Source: Antarctobacter albus
GTDB taxonomy: Bacteria > Pseudomonadota > Alphaproteobacteria > Rhodobacterales > Rhodobacteraceae
DNA length: 64,000 bases
Reading direction: 5' to 3'
NCBI RefSeq assembly: GCF_900101505.1
Contig: NZ_FMZI01000003.1
Span: forward strand, 372,001 to 436,000
Every line of letters begins with the position of its first letter. The stretch's first letter is position 1. Shown here in pieces: positions 8,753 through 18,166 of the stretch. The notes beneath the pieces were generated by a model, which had not been told where the DNA came from, did not search any database, and saw only the letters and a list, made by a program, of their open reading frames with translations. The position numbers were made by a program, and so were the translations under genes.

Positions 8753-10164
8753 AGCCGATCCCCGATCAGGAATTGTGCCGCGCGGTCCAGCCGGATGTGC
8801 GGCGGGCCTTCGCCGGGTTTCAGGGTCAGCGGCGCGGGGGCGAAATTCATCACCGAGTAATCCTGATCGAGCCATTTTTCCGCCCCTTCGCGGGCGCTGC
8901 CCAACAGGTGCGTCGGATCTTCCGGCAATTCACCGGGGTAAAAGGCCGCCTGCTTGCCACTGTCCATCAGGGTGCCGCGCACGCAGGGCAGTTCGCTGCC
9001 CTGATGGGGCATCATCTGTTCCGTCGTCGCGCGCAGGGCGGCGATGGACATGGCCTGCGTCTCGGCCCCGGCAAAGCGCGCCCGGTCGCGCGCCTCGCGG
9101 GTCAGGGCCTCCATGATGCCGGTCAGGCGACCGTGTTGCAGGTGGTGCAGGTGATCGGCCTTGGTGGCGGCGAACAGGATCTTTTCCACCCGTTTGCCCA
9201 TCAGGAGGTTGGTCAGAAAGGCATTGGTGCCGGGGCGGAAGGCGGTCAGGATCTCGGCGAGGGTGCGGCGCAGGTCCTCCATCGCGCGCGGCCCGGCATG
9301 GATGGCGCCAAGCGTATCCACCAGCACGATCTGCCGGTCGATGCGGCTGAAATGGTCGCGGAAGAAGGGTTTGACCACGCGCGACTTGTAGCTGTCATAG
9401 CGCCGTTCGAATTCGCGGTAGAGCGAGCGGCGTGGCGCGCCACTGACCGCAGGCAGCGGCGCAAAGGTCAGCACGGGCGAGCCTTCCAGTTCCCCGGGAA
9501 GAAGGAACCGTCCCGGCGAACAGTCGGAGAAACCGGCGTTGCGGGCGGCGTGCAGGCTTTGTGTATAGGCCTCTGAAAGTGCCCGCGCGCGGGTTTCGTC
9601 CAGTTCGGCGCTGCCGTCTTCGGCCCGTATCCGGTCCAGCGTTTCCGGGCCGCCGGGACGAAGCTCCAGCCGTTCCAGCATGTCCTGGGACCACTCGGCA
9701 TAGGATTTGTCCATCAGCGAGAGGTCCAGCAGCCATTCGCCAGGATAGTCGACGATATCGAGGTGCAGGGTGCGTGGCCCCTGCAGGCCCGCCAGCAGTC
9801 CGGCGGGCCGGATTTTCAGCGACAGACGCAGTTCCGAAACGGCGCGGGTGCTGTCCGGCCAATGCGGCGTGCGGGCGGTCAGGGCGCCTAGGTGGGTTTC
9901 ATAGTCGAAGCGCGGCAGCGTGTCGTCGGGCTGGGGCTGCAGAAAGGCCGAAAGGATGCGCTGTTCGCTTTCGGCCACCAGTTGCGCCATGCGGGCGCGG
10001 TCCATCAGGTTCGCCACCAGCGAGGTGATGAAGACGGTCTTGCCCGCCCGGGACAGCCCGGTGACACCCAGCCGGAGGGTCGGTTCGAAGAAGGTTTCCG
10101 ACAAGGTGCCGGTGACATTCTCGACGCTCCGGGTGAGCGTGTCGGCGATGGCGCCAATGACCAT
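8749..10164 (-). CDS. ycjX: YcjX-like P-loop GTPase
   Basis: A 471-residue predicted nucleotide-binding protein of the YcjX family. The Walker A motif is GLSRAGKT near residue 40. The conserved [10 protein letters not shown] block (Walker B region, about 135-145) and [10 protein letters not shown] follow. ATKADHLHH appears where an NKxD-like specificity motif is expected. Homologues are described as GTPases linked to envelope stress (E. coli YcjX, DUF463). First gene of the ycjX-GNAT-ycjF operon and divergent from truA (198 bp spacer). Confidence 0.88.
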   Translation of the reverse strand: MVIGAIADTLTRSVENVTGTLSETFFEPTLRLGVTGLSRAGKTVFITSLVANLMDRARMAQLVAESEQRILSAFLQPQPDDTLPRFDYETHLGALTARTPHWPDSTRAVSELRLSLKIRPAGLLAGLQGPRTLHLDIVDYPGEWLLDLSLMDKSYAEWSQDMLERLELRPGGPETLDRIRAEDGSAELDETRARALSEAYTQSLHAARNAGFSDCSPGRFLLPGELEGSPVLTFAPLPAVSGAPRRSLYREFERRYDSYKSRVVKPFFRDHFSRIDRQIVLVDTLGAIHAGPRAMEDLRRTLAEILTAFRPGTNAFLTNLLMGKRVEKILFAATKADHLHHLQHGRLTGIMEALTREARDRARFAGAETQAMSIAALRATTEQMMPHQGSELPCVRGTLMDSGKQAAFYPGELPEDPTHLLGSAREGAEKWLDQDYSVMNFAPAPLTLKPGEGPPHIRLDRAAQFLIGDRL

Positions 10165-10362
10165 GAGTTCCGGGCCTTTCCCTTCGGTTCGGATGCGAAC
10201 TTAGTCATTGCCGCGGTGCGGGGCCAGAGGCGGACAGGGGGAATGTGGGCAATGTTGCGCCCCGCGCGCGGCGCGTCTCCCACGCGCCCATCCTCGTCTT
10301 GTCGCGCGCGGGACAGCCTGGCGGGATTGCCCTTGGTCCGGTGTACGGCTAGGAGGCGCGTC

Positions 10363-11130
10363 ATGCCCAGGTATGCGCTTTTGGTGGAATATGACGGCCG
10401 TCCCTTCGCGGGCTGGCAGCGGCAGGCGGATCAGCCTTCGGTTCAGGCGGCCATCGAGGCGGCGCTGGCCCGACTGGAACCGCGCGACCATACCATCGCC
10501 GCCGCAGGGCGCACTGACGCCGGGGTGCACGCGCGCGGGCAGGTGGCCCATTGCGACATGGACAAGGACTGGGATCCCTTTCGCCTGTCCGAGGCGCTGA
10601 ACTTTCACCTCAAGCCCGCACCGGTGGCGATCCGCGCGGCATCGGCGGTCTCCGATGACTGGCACGCACGGTTCTCAGCGGTCGAACGGCGCTACCTGTT
10701 CCGGCTGTTGATGCGGCGGGCGCCCGCGACGCTGGAGGCGGGGCAGGTCTGGCGGGTCAACCACGAGCTTGACGTCGATGCCATGCGCGACGGCGCGGCC
10801 CACCTACTGGGTCAGAACGACTTCACCACCTTCCGATCCGTCATGTGCCAGGCGAAATCGCCGGTCAAGACGATGGACGAGATCACCATCAGGCGGGTCG
10901 AGGGGCTGGCCGGTCCCGAAGTACATTTCTTCCTGCGTGCCCGCAGTTTCCTGCACAACCAGGTGCGGTCTATCGTGGGCACCTTGGAACGGGTCGGCGC
11001 CGGTGCCTGGGCACCGGAGGACGTGAAGACGGCGCTCGAGGCGCGGTCGCGCGCCGCCTGCGGGCCGGTCTGCCCACCGGACGGGCTGAGCCTGATGGGC
11101 GTGGGCTATCCGGACGATCCTTTCGCCTGA
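10363..11130 (+). CDS. truA: tRNA pseudouridine(38-40) synthase
   Basis: A 255-residue TruA, which converts uridines 38-40 in the anticodon stem-loop of many tRNAs. The catalytic aspartate lies in [13 protein letters not shown], the family signature. The N-terminal [12 protein letters not shown] and the C-terminal [13 protein letters not shown] blocks are also standard. The ATG at 10363 is preceded by AGGAGG at 10351-10356. The in-frame open region upstream of it is antisense to ycjX and is not coding. Length is normal for the family. Convergent with the dioxygenase gene. Confidence 0.96.
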   Translation: MPRYALLVEYDGRPFAGWQRQADQPSVQAAIEAALARLEPRDHTIAAAGRTDAGVHARGQVAHCDMDKDWDPFRLSEALNFHLKPAPVAIRAASAVSDDWHARFSAVERRYLFRLLMRRAPATLEAGQVWRVNHELDVDAMRDGAAHLLGQNDFTTFRSVMCQAKSPVKTMDEITIRRVEGLAGPEVHFFLRARSFLHNQVRSIVGTLERVGAGAWAPEDVKTALEARSRAACGPVCPPDGLSLMGVGYPDDPFA

Positions 11131-11184
11131 GACAGCCCACCGCCCTTTGAATTGCTGACCCAAGAGGCGCCCGTCGGACCGGAT

Positions 11185-11982
11185 TCAGCGGTTGAACAGG
11201 ACCGGGAACCAATCCTCGCGCAGGCGCTGGCCCTCGGTCATGTCGTGGCCGGGGAACGGCGGAGAGGTGGGGCCGGGTCGCTTGGTATAGCGCGCGTCAT
11301 CGCCCACCAGCCGCAACGAGAAGGCACGGCGCCGCGTCGGGCTGTCATTGCCGCGCGCGCCGTGAAGGACGGCAAAGTTGAAGGCCACGGCATCGCCTGG
11401 TTCCAGCGCCCATTCGCGAACTTCCATGCCTTCGGCGTCCGGATCCGGCACCGGCATGTAGGCATCCGCGTCGGGATAGAAATCCTCCTCGGACAGCCAA
11501 CGCGTCGGCAGCACGGGCTTTTCCCAGAGGTGGGATCCGGCGACGCAGCGCAGGGTGGCTTCGCGCACCGGGTCCAGCGGGCTCCAGAAACTGACGGTCT
11601 GGCGACCCTCGACAAAGTAATAGGGGCCGTCCTGGTGCCAGGGCGTGGGCTTTGACGTACCCGGCTCCTTGACCAGCACATGATCGTGGAACAGCTGCGC
11701 GCTGTCCGACCGCATCAGGTCCGCGGCGACCTCGGCCACGGGAGAGCTGCGGATGACCTCTTCGAACTCGGGGATGCGCTGCCAGTTGCAGTAGTCATCA
11801 AAGAAACGCCCGGCCTCGCCCTCCTTGAGGTTTTCTGCCGCGTAGGGACCCGGTTCGGACATGTTGCGGGCCACTCCGGCGCGCAGCGTTTCAACCTGGT
11901 CAGCCCAGAGCCCCCGCACAACGACCACGCCATTGCGCTGGTAATCGTCGATGTCGGCCTGGGTCAGCAAAGGGTGGGGCAT
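11185..11982 (-). CDS. Phytanoyl-CoA dioxygenase (PhyH) family protein
   Basis: A 265-residue Fe(II)/2-oxoglutarate-dependent oxygenase. The facial triad is visible as HQD in WHQDGPYYF and the distal histidine in VLHGARGND. The arginine for 2-oxoglutarate lies in the following RRRAFSLR. The start at 11982 has AGGAGAG eight bases upstream. PhyH-family members hydroxylate diverse small molecules; the substrate here cannot be deduced. It stands alone, convergent with truA and about 60 bp from the next minus-strand gene. Confidence 0.88.
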   Translation of the reverse strand: MPHPLLTQADIDDYQRNGVVVVRGLWADQVETLRAGVARNMSEPGPYAAENLKEGEAGRFFDDYCNWQRIPEFEEVIRSSPVAEVAADLMRSDSAQLFHDHVLVKEPGTSKPTPWHQDGPYYFVEGRQTVSFWSPLDPVREATLRCVAGSHLWEKPVLPTRWLSEEDFYPDADAYMPVPDPDAEGMEVREWALEPGDAVAFNFAVLHGARGNDSPTRRRAFSLRLVGDDARYTKRPGPTSPPFPGHDMTEGQRLREDWFPVLFNR

Positions 11983-12046
11983 GGGACTCTCCTGAATTTT
12001 GGCGGAGAGAAGCACGGGGCGCCGGAATGGGCAAGCCGCGCCCGGG

Positions 12047-12568
12047 TCAGTCGTTGTCGATGTCGCCCGCTCCGGCGCCGGCGCTGCGCGAGCTGTCCGT
12101 GGCCGGGACATATGTCAGGGCCGCGAGGGTGGACAGCCGGTCTATCAGCGCCGGATCTGCCGCGATGCGCGGGGGGAGGGTGGGGGCCGCGCCCTGAACG
12201 GGGGCGGTGTCCAGACACAACCGGGGCAGTCCGTCCTCGCTTTGGCCCAGCTCGGCGCGCGTGATGTGCAGGGCGGTCAGGCGGGCATAGGCCGGGGCCA
12301 GCGCCTCGTCCCCCGGTTGCAGGGTGAGGGTGATCTCAGGACCGGCGAGGTCCACCGCGCGTTGGATGTCCTCGACCAGCAGCGGAAGGCGCAGGATCGG
12401 GCTGTCATCAGGATCGGAGAGCGCGTCCAGCAGGGCCTGCGCCTCTCCTCCGCTGGCCAGGAATTGCACCGTCGCGGCGCCGAAAATCTGCGCCTGGTGC
12501 GGCGGAAAACCGGCGCCGCGCGCGGCCTTCTGGGCCAGCGTGGCGATTTCATTGGCGGAATAGCTCAT
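12047..12568 (-). CDS. DUF3726-like protein, coupled to upstream unknown gene
   Basis: A 173-residue soluble protein. It opens with SYSANEIATLAQKAARGAGF, resembling DUF3726 proteins of Roseobacters, and is Ala/Leu-rich throughout with an acidic C-terminus. The start is the ATG at 12568, which overlaps the TGA of the preceding gene (ATGA), so translation is coupled. No enzyme motif is recognised. The close coupling suggests that the two products work together. Confidence 0.65.
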   Translation of the reverse strand: MSYSANEIATLAQKAARGAGFPPHQAQIFGAATVQFLASGGEAQALLDALSDPDDSPILRLPLLVEDIQRAVDLAGPEITLTLQPGDEALAPAYARLTALHITRAELGQSEDGLPRLCLDTAPVQGAAPTLPPRIAADPALIDRLSTLAALTYVPATDSSRSAGAGAGDIDND

Positions 12569-14214
12569 GCGCCCAACCCCGCAAGCCACCAGTCATCGGC
12601 CCGCGCAGTCGCCAGGTCCTCGGGCAGCGGGGCGCCCTGGGCAAGGGTGATGCGTGTCCAGCGATCGGATTTCGGATCGAACTTGGTGGCGCCGAAAAAG
12701 GCCAGCTTGCAGCGCAACATGTCGATGGGCAGACAGCTTTCGGCGATCAGGTTGTCGCGGATTTCGGCATAGGGATGCGCGGCCAGGCAGGCAACCCGGG
12801 CTATGGCCAGCTCATGTTCGGGCCGGGCGGCGCGAAAGGCGCGCAGGTCCGTGACGCCATCCAGCGCATGCCAGAGCGCCTGCACGCGCCGCGCAATGTC
12901 CAGCGGGCTTTCGCGGTCCGCGCCGGGGTCGTCGAAACGATCGCCCAGCCTGGGTTCAAGCTTTTCTTCGGAGACGTACCAGAAGCGGCGTTGCTGTGCG
13001 GTCTCTTCGAAATCCAGCCGCAGCACCCAATCGAAATGCGTTTCGATGGCCGTGCGAAGGGATTGGGCGTCGTCGAACCCGTTTACCGACGGGGCCAGCG
13101 GGTCCGTCATGCCCGCGGCGAGGTCGTCCACGATGTCCCCGAAGGGTTCCAGCGCCAGCGCAACACAAAGCTCCTGCGTGTCGACCGAAAAGGCCTCGGA
13201 CCGGCGGATCAGCGCGTCGACCGGCGAGTCCTGCGGAAGCTCCTCGACAAAGCCGCGGATTGCGGGCCATTCGGCCCGGATCAGGTCGATCCGCGCCTGG
13301 TGGTCGGGGGCTGGCACCTGCCATTCTACAAGGTGCGCGGCCACTCGATCGCACAGGGTGGTCAGCCTTGTGCGGTCTTCGCGTCCCAGCGTGGGCAGGG
13401 CGCGAACCCTGGCCAGGGCGGTTTCCCGCGCCTGCATCCAGTTGTTCAGCAAAACGGGATGCGAGACCAGGAAGGGAGCCATGCCCAGCCCGGTGGAATT
13501 GCCGATTCCAAGGTGGCGTTTCAGGGCCGGATCCAGGGCCGTGCCGCCCAGGTGCTCGACAAGATCGTGGGTAAAGCTGCGGATCATCCAGACCGTCAGC
13601 ATCTCGGCGGCAAAGGGACCTTCGATCCCCGGCCGGCCCTCGATCAGCCCCCGGTCGGCGATGCCGAACTTGCCGTTCCCGTAAACCGCCGTTGTCCGCA
13701 TCAGGTAGCCGACCTCGTTGACCAGCGCCTCATCCGGTTGCCGGCCCGCGCGCAGGCGTTCGATCACGTGGGAAAACAGCCGCACGGATTTGTTGGCACG
13801 CGACAGGACCAGGTCCCTTTCCGTGTAGCGGGCGGCCTCCTGTTGCGGAGCGGCGGCGCAGATGCGGGCGATTTCATCGGAGTCGGGCACGCCATCATAA
13901 AGGACATAGGCCGTGTCCCAGGCGGTCGCGATCACGCGGTCGGTGCGCATCTCGTCGGGCAGATGGGTCGAGACGGCGACAAGGCTGTAGTCGTGCCCGC
14001 CCAGTGCAATGGTATAGACCGCATGGCCAAAACCCTCCGCACCGATGTTCCAGACCGGGCGCCGCAGCCTCGCCCCTTCGGCGGCCAAGCGTCGGGTCAG
14101 AACCCGCAGAAAGCTCAATCGTGTCGGAAAGCTTGCGCCCATGCGGTGCAGGCGCATGACCTGCGACGGCGGGCGCAGTCCGGTCCGGGGCGAGGGGCAG
14201 ACGAGATCCTTCAT
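12565..14214 (-). CDS. Conserved protein of unknown function, 549 aa
   Basis: A soluble, mainly helical protein with no transmembrane segments and no motif that I can assign. Visible features are an N-terminal SPRTGLRPPSQVMRLHRMG segment, a central FGIADRGLIEGRPGIEGPFAAEML block and a C-terminal FFGATKFDPKSDRWTRITLAQG. Trp, His and Arg are common, as in enzymes. The start at 14214 (MKDLVCPSP) is preferred over an ATG 54 nt upstream because the sequence before it is not protein-like; neither has a strong ribosome binding site. It is translationally coupled to the DUF3726-like gene. Divergent from the M20 amidohydrolase, about 100 bp apart. Confidence 0.72.
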   Translation of the reverse strand: MKDLVCPSPRTGLRPPSQVMRLHRMGASFPTRLSFLRVLTRRLAAEGARLRRPVWNIGAEGFGHAVYTIALGGHDYSLVAVSTHLPDEMRTDRVIATAWDTAYVLYDGVPDSDEIARICAAAPQQEAARYTERDLVLSRANKSVRLFSHVIERLRAGRQPDEALVNEVGYLMRTTAVYGNGKFGIADRGLIEGRPGIEGPFAAEMLTVWMIRSFTHDLVEHLGGTALDPALKRHLGIGNSTGLGMAPFLVSHPVLLNNWMQARETALARVRALPTLGREDRTRLTTLCDRVAAHLVEWQVPAPDHQARIDLIRAEWPAIRGFVEELPQDSPVDALIRRSEAFSVDTQELCVALALEPFGDIVDDLAAGMTDPLAPSVNGFDDAQSLRTAIETHFDWVLRLDFEETAQQRRFWYVSEEKLEPRLGDRFDDPGADRESPLDIARRVQALWHALDGVTDLRAFRAARPEHELAIARVACLAAHPYAEIRDNLIAESCLPIDMLRCKLAFFGATKFDPKSDRWTRITLAQGAPLPEDLATARADDWWLAGLGA

Positions 14215-14315
14215 GCGGTGACTGTGCCAGCTAGATCGCGAGCTGGGAAGAGCCTGCCGGGCTTGCATCGGGGGCCTGCGCCGTGAAAGGCTGCTCTATC
14301 GGCAAGGGGGAAGGC

Positions 14316-15458
14316 ATGTCCGCAGTGGATGCGATCGACGCAAGCGTTTTGCAACGGGCGCGGGCCTTGCGCCATGCGCTGCACCGGGCGCCGGAATTGT
14401 CCGGGGCGGAACATGCCACCGCCGTGCGTATCGCCGCGGAAATGCGGGCGCTGGGCGCGGCCGAAGTCATCACCGGGCTGGGGGGTACCGGCGTGGCGGC
14501 GGTCTTTGGCAGCGGGCAAGACGGGCTTGTGATCCGGTGCGAGCTGGACGCGCTGCCGATCGAGGAAACCGGCGCGCCCGCCTGGCGATCGGAACAGCCG
14601 GGGGTTGCCCATCTTTGCGGACATGACGGTCACATGGCGATCCTGCACGCGGTGGCGCAGGTTTTGTCACGGTCCTCGCCTGCGGGCCGGGTGATCCTGC
14701 TATTCCAGCCGGCCGAGGAGACTGGGGCTGGGGCGCGCGCGGTGCTGGCGGACCCGCGCTTTGCCGCGCTGGGCGCGCGGATGGCGATTTCACTGCACAA
14801 CCTGCCCGGCTTGCCGCTGGGTGCCGTGGCATTGCGAGAGGGGCCAGCCAACTGTGCCTCGCGCGGCTTGCGCGTGCGTTTGAGCGGGCGCACCGCCCAT
14901 GCCTCGCAGCCCGAGACCGGCATGTCGCCCGGCGTGGCGCTGGCCGCGCTGATCCCAGGTCTGGCCGGGCTCAGCCGTGATCTGCCGACCGATGACGTGC
15001 GGTTCCGGCTGGCCACCGTGACCCATGCCCGGCTGGGCGTGCCTGCATTCGGCGTGGCGCCCGGCGAGGCCGAGCTTTATGTCACCCTGCGGACACTGCT
15101 GGATGACCAGATGGCGGATCTTGAGGCCGAGGCACGGGGCATGATCGCCGGTTCGGCGCGGGGCTTTGGCACGGAGATCACGGTGTACGAGGCCTTTGGC
15201 CATTGCGTGAATGCGCCCGAGGCGGTGGCCCTGCTGGAACGCGCGGTCGAAGGACTGCCGCGCAAGGATGCCGCCGTGCCCATGCGTGCCTCCGAGGATT
15301 TCGGGCTGTTCGGCAGCGTGATGCCCTCTGCCATGTTTTTTCTGGGGGCCGGGGAGGAGGCTCCGGCGCTGCACAATCCCGACTATGACTTTCCCGACGA
15401 CCTGATCGCAATCGGCGCGTCTATTTTCCTGCGCGCCATCGATACGCAGGGGGGCTGA
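14316..15458 (+). CDS. M20 family amidohydrolase
   Basis: A 380-residue metallopeptidase-fold amidohydrolase of the M20D type (hippurate hydrolase / N-acyl-amino-acid or indole-3-acetyl-amino-acid hydrolase relatives). Metal-site motifs are visible: CGHDGHMA, then FQPAEETGAGA with the catalytic/metal Glu pair, and the C-terminal histidine region HNPDYDF. The dimerisation domain carries SGRTAHASQPETG. The ATG at 14316 follows GGGGGAAGG. The substrate is not identifiable. Probably monocistronic or transcribed with the NADAR gene 56 bp downstream. Confidence 0.88.
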   Translation: MSAVDAIDASVLQRARALRHALHRAPELSGAEHATAVRIAAEMRALGAAEVITGLGGTGVAAVFGSGQDGLVIRCELDALPIEETGAPAWRSEQPGVAHLCGHDGHMAILHAVAQVLSRSSPAGRVILLFQPAEETGAGARAVLADPRFAALGARMAISLHNLPGLPLGAVALREGPANCASRGLRVRLSGRTAHASQPETGMSPGVALAALIPGLAGLSRDLPTDDVRFRLATVTHARLGVPAFGVAPGEAELYVTLRTLLDDQMADLEAEARGMIAGSARGFGTEITVYEAFGHCVNAPEAVALLERAVEGLPRKDAAVPMRASEDFGLFGSVMPSAMFFLGAGEEAPALHNPDYDFPDDLIAIGASIFLRAIDTQGG

Positions 15459-15514
15459 ATGTACGTCGGGAATACCGGACTGGCACTGCGGGCGCTTCCG
15501 GGGTTTCTGGCGCC

Positions 15515-15955
15515 ATGACCGACACGATCTATTTCTACGCCCAGACCGACCCTTACGGAGAGTTCTCGAACTTTGCGCCCTTTGGCGTGGACAAGGAGGG
15601 CCTGTGGTGGCGCACGGTCGAACATTATTTTCAGGCGATGAAGTTCCAAGACATCGCCCACCGGGAACGCATCCGCATGTGTTCGCGCCCGAAGCAGGCC
15701 AAGGCGCTGGGCATGACCCGTGACATCCCGCTCCGCAGTGACTGGGAAGAGGTCAAGGACGGGATCATGATGGAGGCCGTCCTTGACAAGTTCACCCTGC
15801 ACCGGGGGCCGCGCGACCTGCTCTTGTCCACGGGTGACGCGCAGATCGTCGAAAACGCGCCAATGGATGCCTACTGGGGCTGCGGCCCGGACGGGCAGGG
15901 GCTGAACCGGCTGGGCGAAATCTTGATGCAGGTGCGCGAAGAATTGCGCGGCTGA
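15515..15955 (+). CDS. NADAR family protein (DUF1768)
   Basis: A 146-residue NADAR-fold protein. Conserved elements are the N-terminal YGEFSNFAPF, TVEHYFQAMKF, the KQAKALG segment and the C-terminal DAYWGCGPDGQGLNRLG. NADAR proteins act on ADP-ribose conjugates or ribosylated nucleic-acid-related substrates, and in riboflavin metabolism as N-glycosidases in some lineages. No partner ADP-ribosyltransferase (such as DarT) or riboflavin gene is adjacent, so the role here is open. Length is normal. Ends 2 bp before the convergent alcohol dehydrogenase. Confidence 0.88.
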   Translation: MTDTIYFYAQTDPYGEFSNFAPFGVDKEGLWWRTVEHYFQAMKFQDIAHRERIRMCSRPKQAKALGMTRDIPLRSDWEEVKDGIMMEAVLDKFTLHRGPRDLLLSTGDAQIVENAPMDAYWGCGPDGQGLNRLGEILMQVREELRG

Positions 15956-15957
15956 GG

Positions 15958-16995
15958 TCAGAACCGGGTGATGACCGTCGCGCCGCGCGCCTGAAAACTG
16001 TCCATGTCCATCAACGCAGGCACCGCCTCTTCAAGGCTGATCCGGTCGCCGACCAACTGGTCTGGGGACAGGGCGCCGCTGGCGATCATGTCCAGCATGG
16101 TACCATAACGGTGCGCCTGCATACCGTGGCTGCCGAGGATTTCCAGTTCCCAGCCGATCACGCGATCCATCGGCAGGGGCGGACGGCTCTGGTCGCCCAG
16201 CAGCAGGCCGACCTGCACATGGCGGCCGCGCTTGCGCAGGCAAAGGATCGAGTTCGCGCAGGTCTCGGGGTGGCCGAGGGCGTCGATCGACAGATGCGCG
16301 CCACCCCGCGTCAGGTCGCGCACGGCCTCTGGCACGTTCCCGGCGCGCGCGTCCACGACCGCCGTGGCGCCCATGCTGCGTGCCATGTCCAGCTTGTCCG
16401 CGTCGATGTCCACCGCCAGGACCCGCGCGCCCATCGCCCGCGCGATCATGATGGCGGACAGCCCCACGCCACCGCAGCCATGCACGGCGACCCATTCGCC
16501 GCCGGAGACCCGCCCCTGGTCGACCACGGCGCGGAAACTGGTGGCAAAGCGGCAGCCGAGGCTGGCCGCGGTATCGAACCTCATGTCAGGCGGCAGCCCG
16601 ACAAGGTTCAGGTCCGCCTGTGGCAGCGCGACGAATTCGGCATAGCTGCCCCAATGGGTGAAGCCGGGTTGAAACTGGTTGTCGCAAACCTGCTGGTGCC
16701 CCGCGTGGCATTCCGGGCAGGTGCCACAGGAGCAGATGAAAGGAACGGTCACGCGGTCGCCCTCGGACCAGCGCGTGACGCTCTCACCAACCGCCGCGAC
16801 GGTGCCGGCCAGTTCATGCCCGGGCACATGCGGCAGCTCGATGTCCGGGTCGTGGCCCATCCATCCGTGCCAGTCGCTGCGGCAAAGGCCCGTCGCCTCG
16901 ACCTTCAGCACGACGCCGCCCGGTGCAGGCGCGGGATCGGGGAGGGTGGTGATCTTCGGCGCGGCGCCGAAGGCCTCGTAGAGCATGGCTTTCAT
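15958..16995 (-). CDS. Zinc-dependent alcohol dehydrogenase (MDR family)
   Basis: A 345-residue medium-chain dehydrogenase. The catalytic zinc ligands are seen in [10 protein letters not shown] and GHELAGTV. The structural zinc cysteines lie in [17 protein letters not shown], and the Rossmann motif is [10 protein letters not shown]. Substrate specificity is unknown. It lies 21 bp downstream of the M19 dipeptidase gene on the same strand, so they probably form an operon. The start at 16995 has a GGACCCCCC-rich upstream with only a weak ribosome binding site. Confidence 0.9.
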   Translation of the reverse strand: MKAMLYEAFGAAPKITTLPDPAPAPGGVVLKVEATGLCRSDWHGWMGHDPDIELPHVPGHELAGTVAAVGESVTRWSEGDRVTVPFICSCGTCPECHAGHQQVCDNQFQPGFTHWGSYAEFVALPQADLNLVGLPPDMRFDTAASLGCRFATSFRAVVDQGRVSGGEWVAVHGCGGVGLSAIMIARAMGARVLAVDIDADKLDMARSMGATAVVDARAGNVPEAVRDLTRGGAHLSIDALGHPETCANSILCLRKRGRHVQVGLLLGDQSRPPLPMDRVIGWELEILGSHGMQAHRYGTMLDMIASGALSPDQLVGDRISLEEAVPALMDMDSFQARGATVITRF

Positions 16996-17016
16996 GGGGG
17001 GTCCTTTCAGGCCGGG

Positions 17017-17997
17017 TCAGGCGGGGCCAAAGCTCGTCTCGTAGAAACGCAGCCAGTTGCCGCCCAGGATGCCATCGGTCTCGACCCGTGAAAAGCCGAT
17101 CTCTCGCAGCCCGTCGCGGATATTGTCCCAGTCGCGATTGTCCTGGAACCAGTCCGGCATGGGCGGGAACCCGGGCGCCGAGGCAGAGCCTTCGCCGTAG
17201 TCCATGTCCTTGGTCCAGCGGCCCACGCGCATCCATTCGACCACGCTGTCCGGCTGGTCCTGGCACAGGTCGCTGCCCATCCCGAGGTTTTCCGCCCCGT
17301 AGCGGTCGGCGGCCTCTGCCACCATCTCGCAGAACCCGGTGAGCGAACAGTTCGTGCCGCCCGCCAGGTGATGCGGGTACAGGGAAAACCCCAGCATTCC
17401 ACCGGAGTTTGTCAGCGCGCGCAGCACCGCGTCCGACTTGTTGCGCAGGGCAGGGTGCCACCAGTCGGGATTGGCATGGGTGATGGCGATGGGGCGGGTG
17501 GACTGGTCGATCGCCTCCAGGGTCGAGCGTTCGGCGGAATGGCTCATGTCGATGACCAGGCCGACGCGGTTCATCTCTGCCACCACGGCGCGGCCCATGC
17601 GGGTCAGGCCGGTGTCCTCTTCCTCGTAGCAGCCGGTCGCCAGCAGGGATTGGTTGTTGTAGGTCAGTTGCATGAAGCGCACGCCCAGCTGGTGCGCAAT
17701 CTCGACGAGGCCGATGTCGTCCTCGATGGGCGAGGGGTTCTGAAAGCCGAAGAAGACGGCGGTGCGGCCTGTCTCCTGCGCCTCGCGCACATGCGCCGCC
17801 TCGGTGCCGCGCATGATGAGATCGGGGAAGCGTTCGAACCAGCGGTTCCAGCGTTCGAGGTTCAGCACCATCTCGCGGAAACTCTCGTGGTAGGCAATGG
17901 TGACGTGGATCGCGTCCACCCCGCCGGCGCGAAGCTGGCGAAAGACCTTTTCCGAGAAGTTGCAGTACTGCAGGTTGTCGATGAGAGGCGCTGTCAT
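17017..17997 (-). CDS. Membrane (renal) dipeptidase, peptidase M19 family
   Basis: A 326-residue zinc dipeptidase of the M19 family, which hydrolyses dipeptides and related amides. Visible blocks are GLVIDMSHSAERS (metal-site histidine), PIAITHANPDWW and GMGSDLCQDQPDSV. The first metal-site HxD of classic members is less clear: the N-terminus reads LIDNLQYCN, so the usual D-x-H pair there is altered. The start at the ATG at 17997 (MTAPLIDN) is chosen over the longer frame to 18144, whose extra 49 residues are Arg-rich and antisense to the desaturase leader. Activity is therefore probable but not certain. Confidence 0.82.
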   Translation of the reverse strand: MTAPLIDNLQYCNFSEKVFRQLRAGGVDAIHVTIAYHESFREMVLNLERWNRWFERFPDLIMRGTEAAHVREAQETGRTAVFFGFQNPSPIEDDIGLVEIAHQLGVRFMQLTYNNQSLLATGCYEEEDTGLTRMGRAVVAEMNRVGLVIDMSHSAERSTLEAIDQSTRPIAITHANPDWWHPALRNKSDAVLRALTNSGGMLGFSLYPHHLAGGTNCSLTGFCEMVAEAADRYGAENLGMGSDLCQDQPDSVVEWMRVGRWTKDMDYGEGSASAPGFPPMPDWFQDNRDWDNIRDGLREIGFSRVETDGILGGNWLRFYETSFGPA

Positions 17998-18166
17998 GAC
18001 GATGACGCTAGCCGCGCGGGCCGTGGCGCGCAATGCCGTCCGCAGTGCATCGGGGTTTCCCCTTGGTCCCGGTGACCGCGACGCGTGTCCGGCGGAACTC
18101 CGGACTTGCCTTGCAAACAGGCCGGGGCCGATCCTGAGGCACACATATCAGAAAGTGCAGGTTGCC

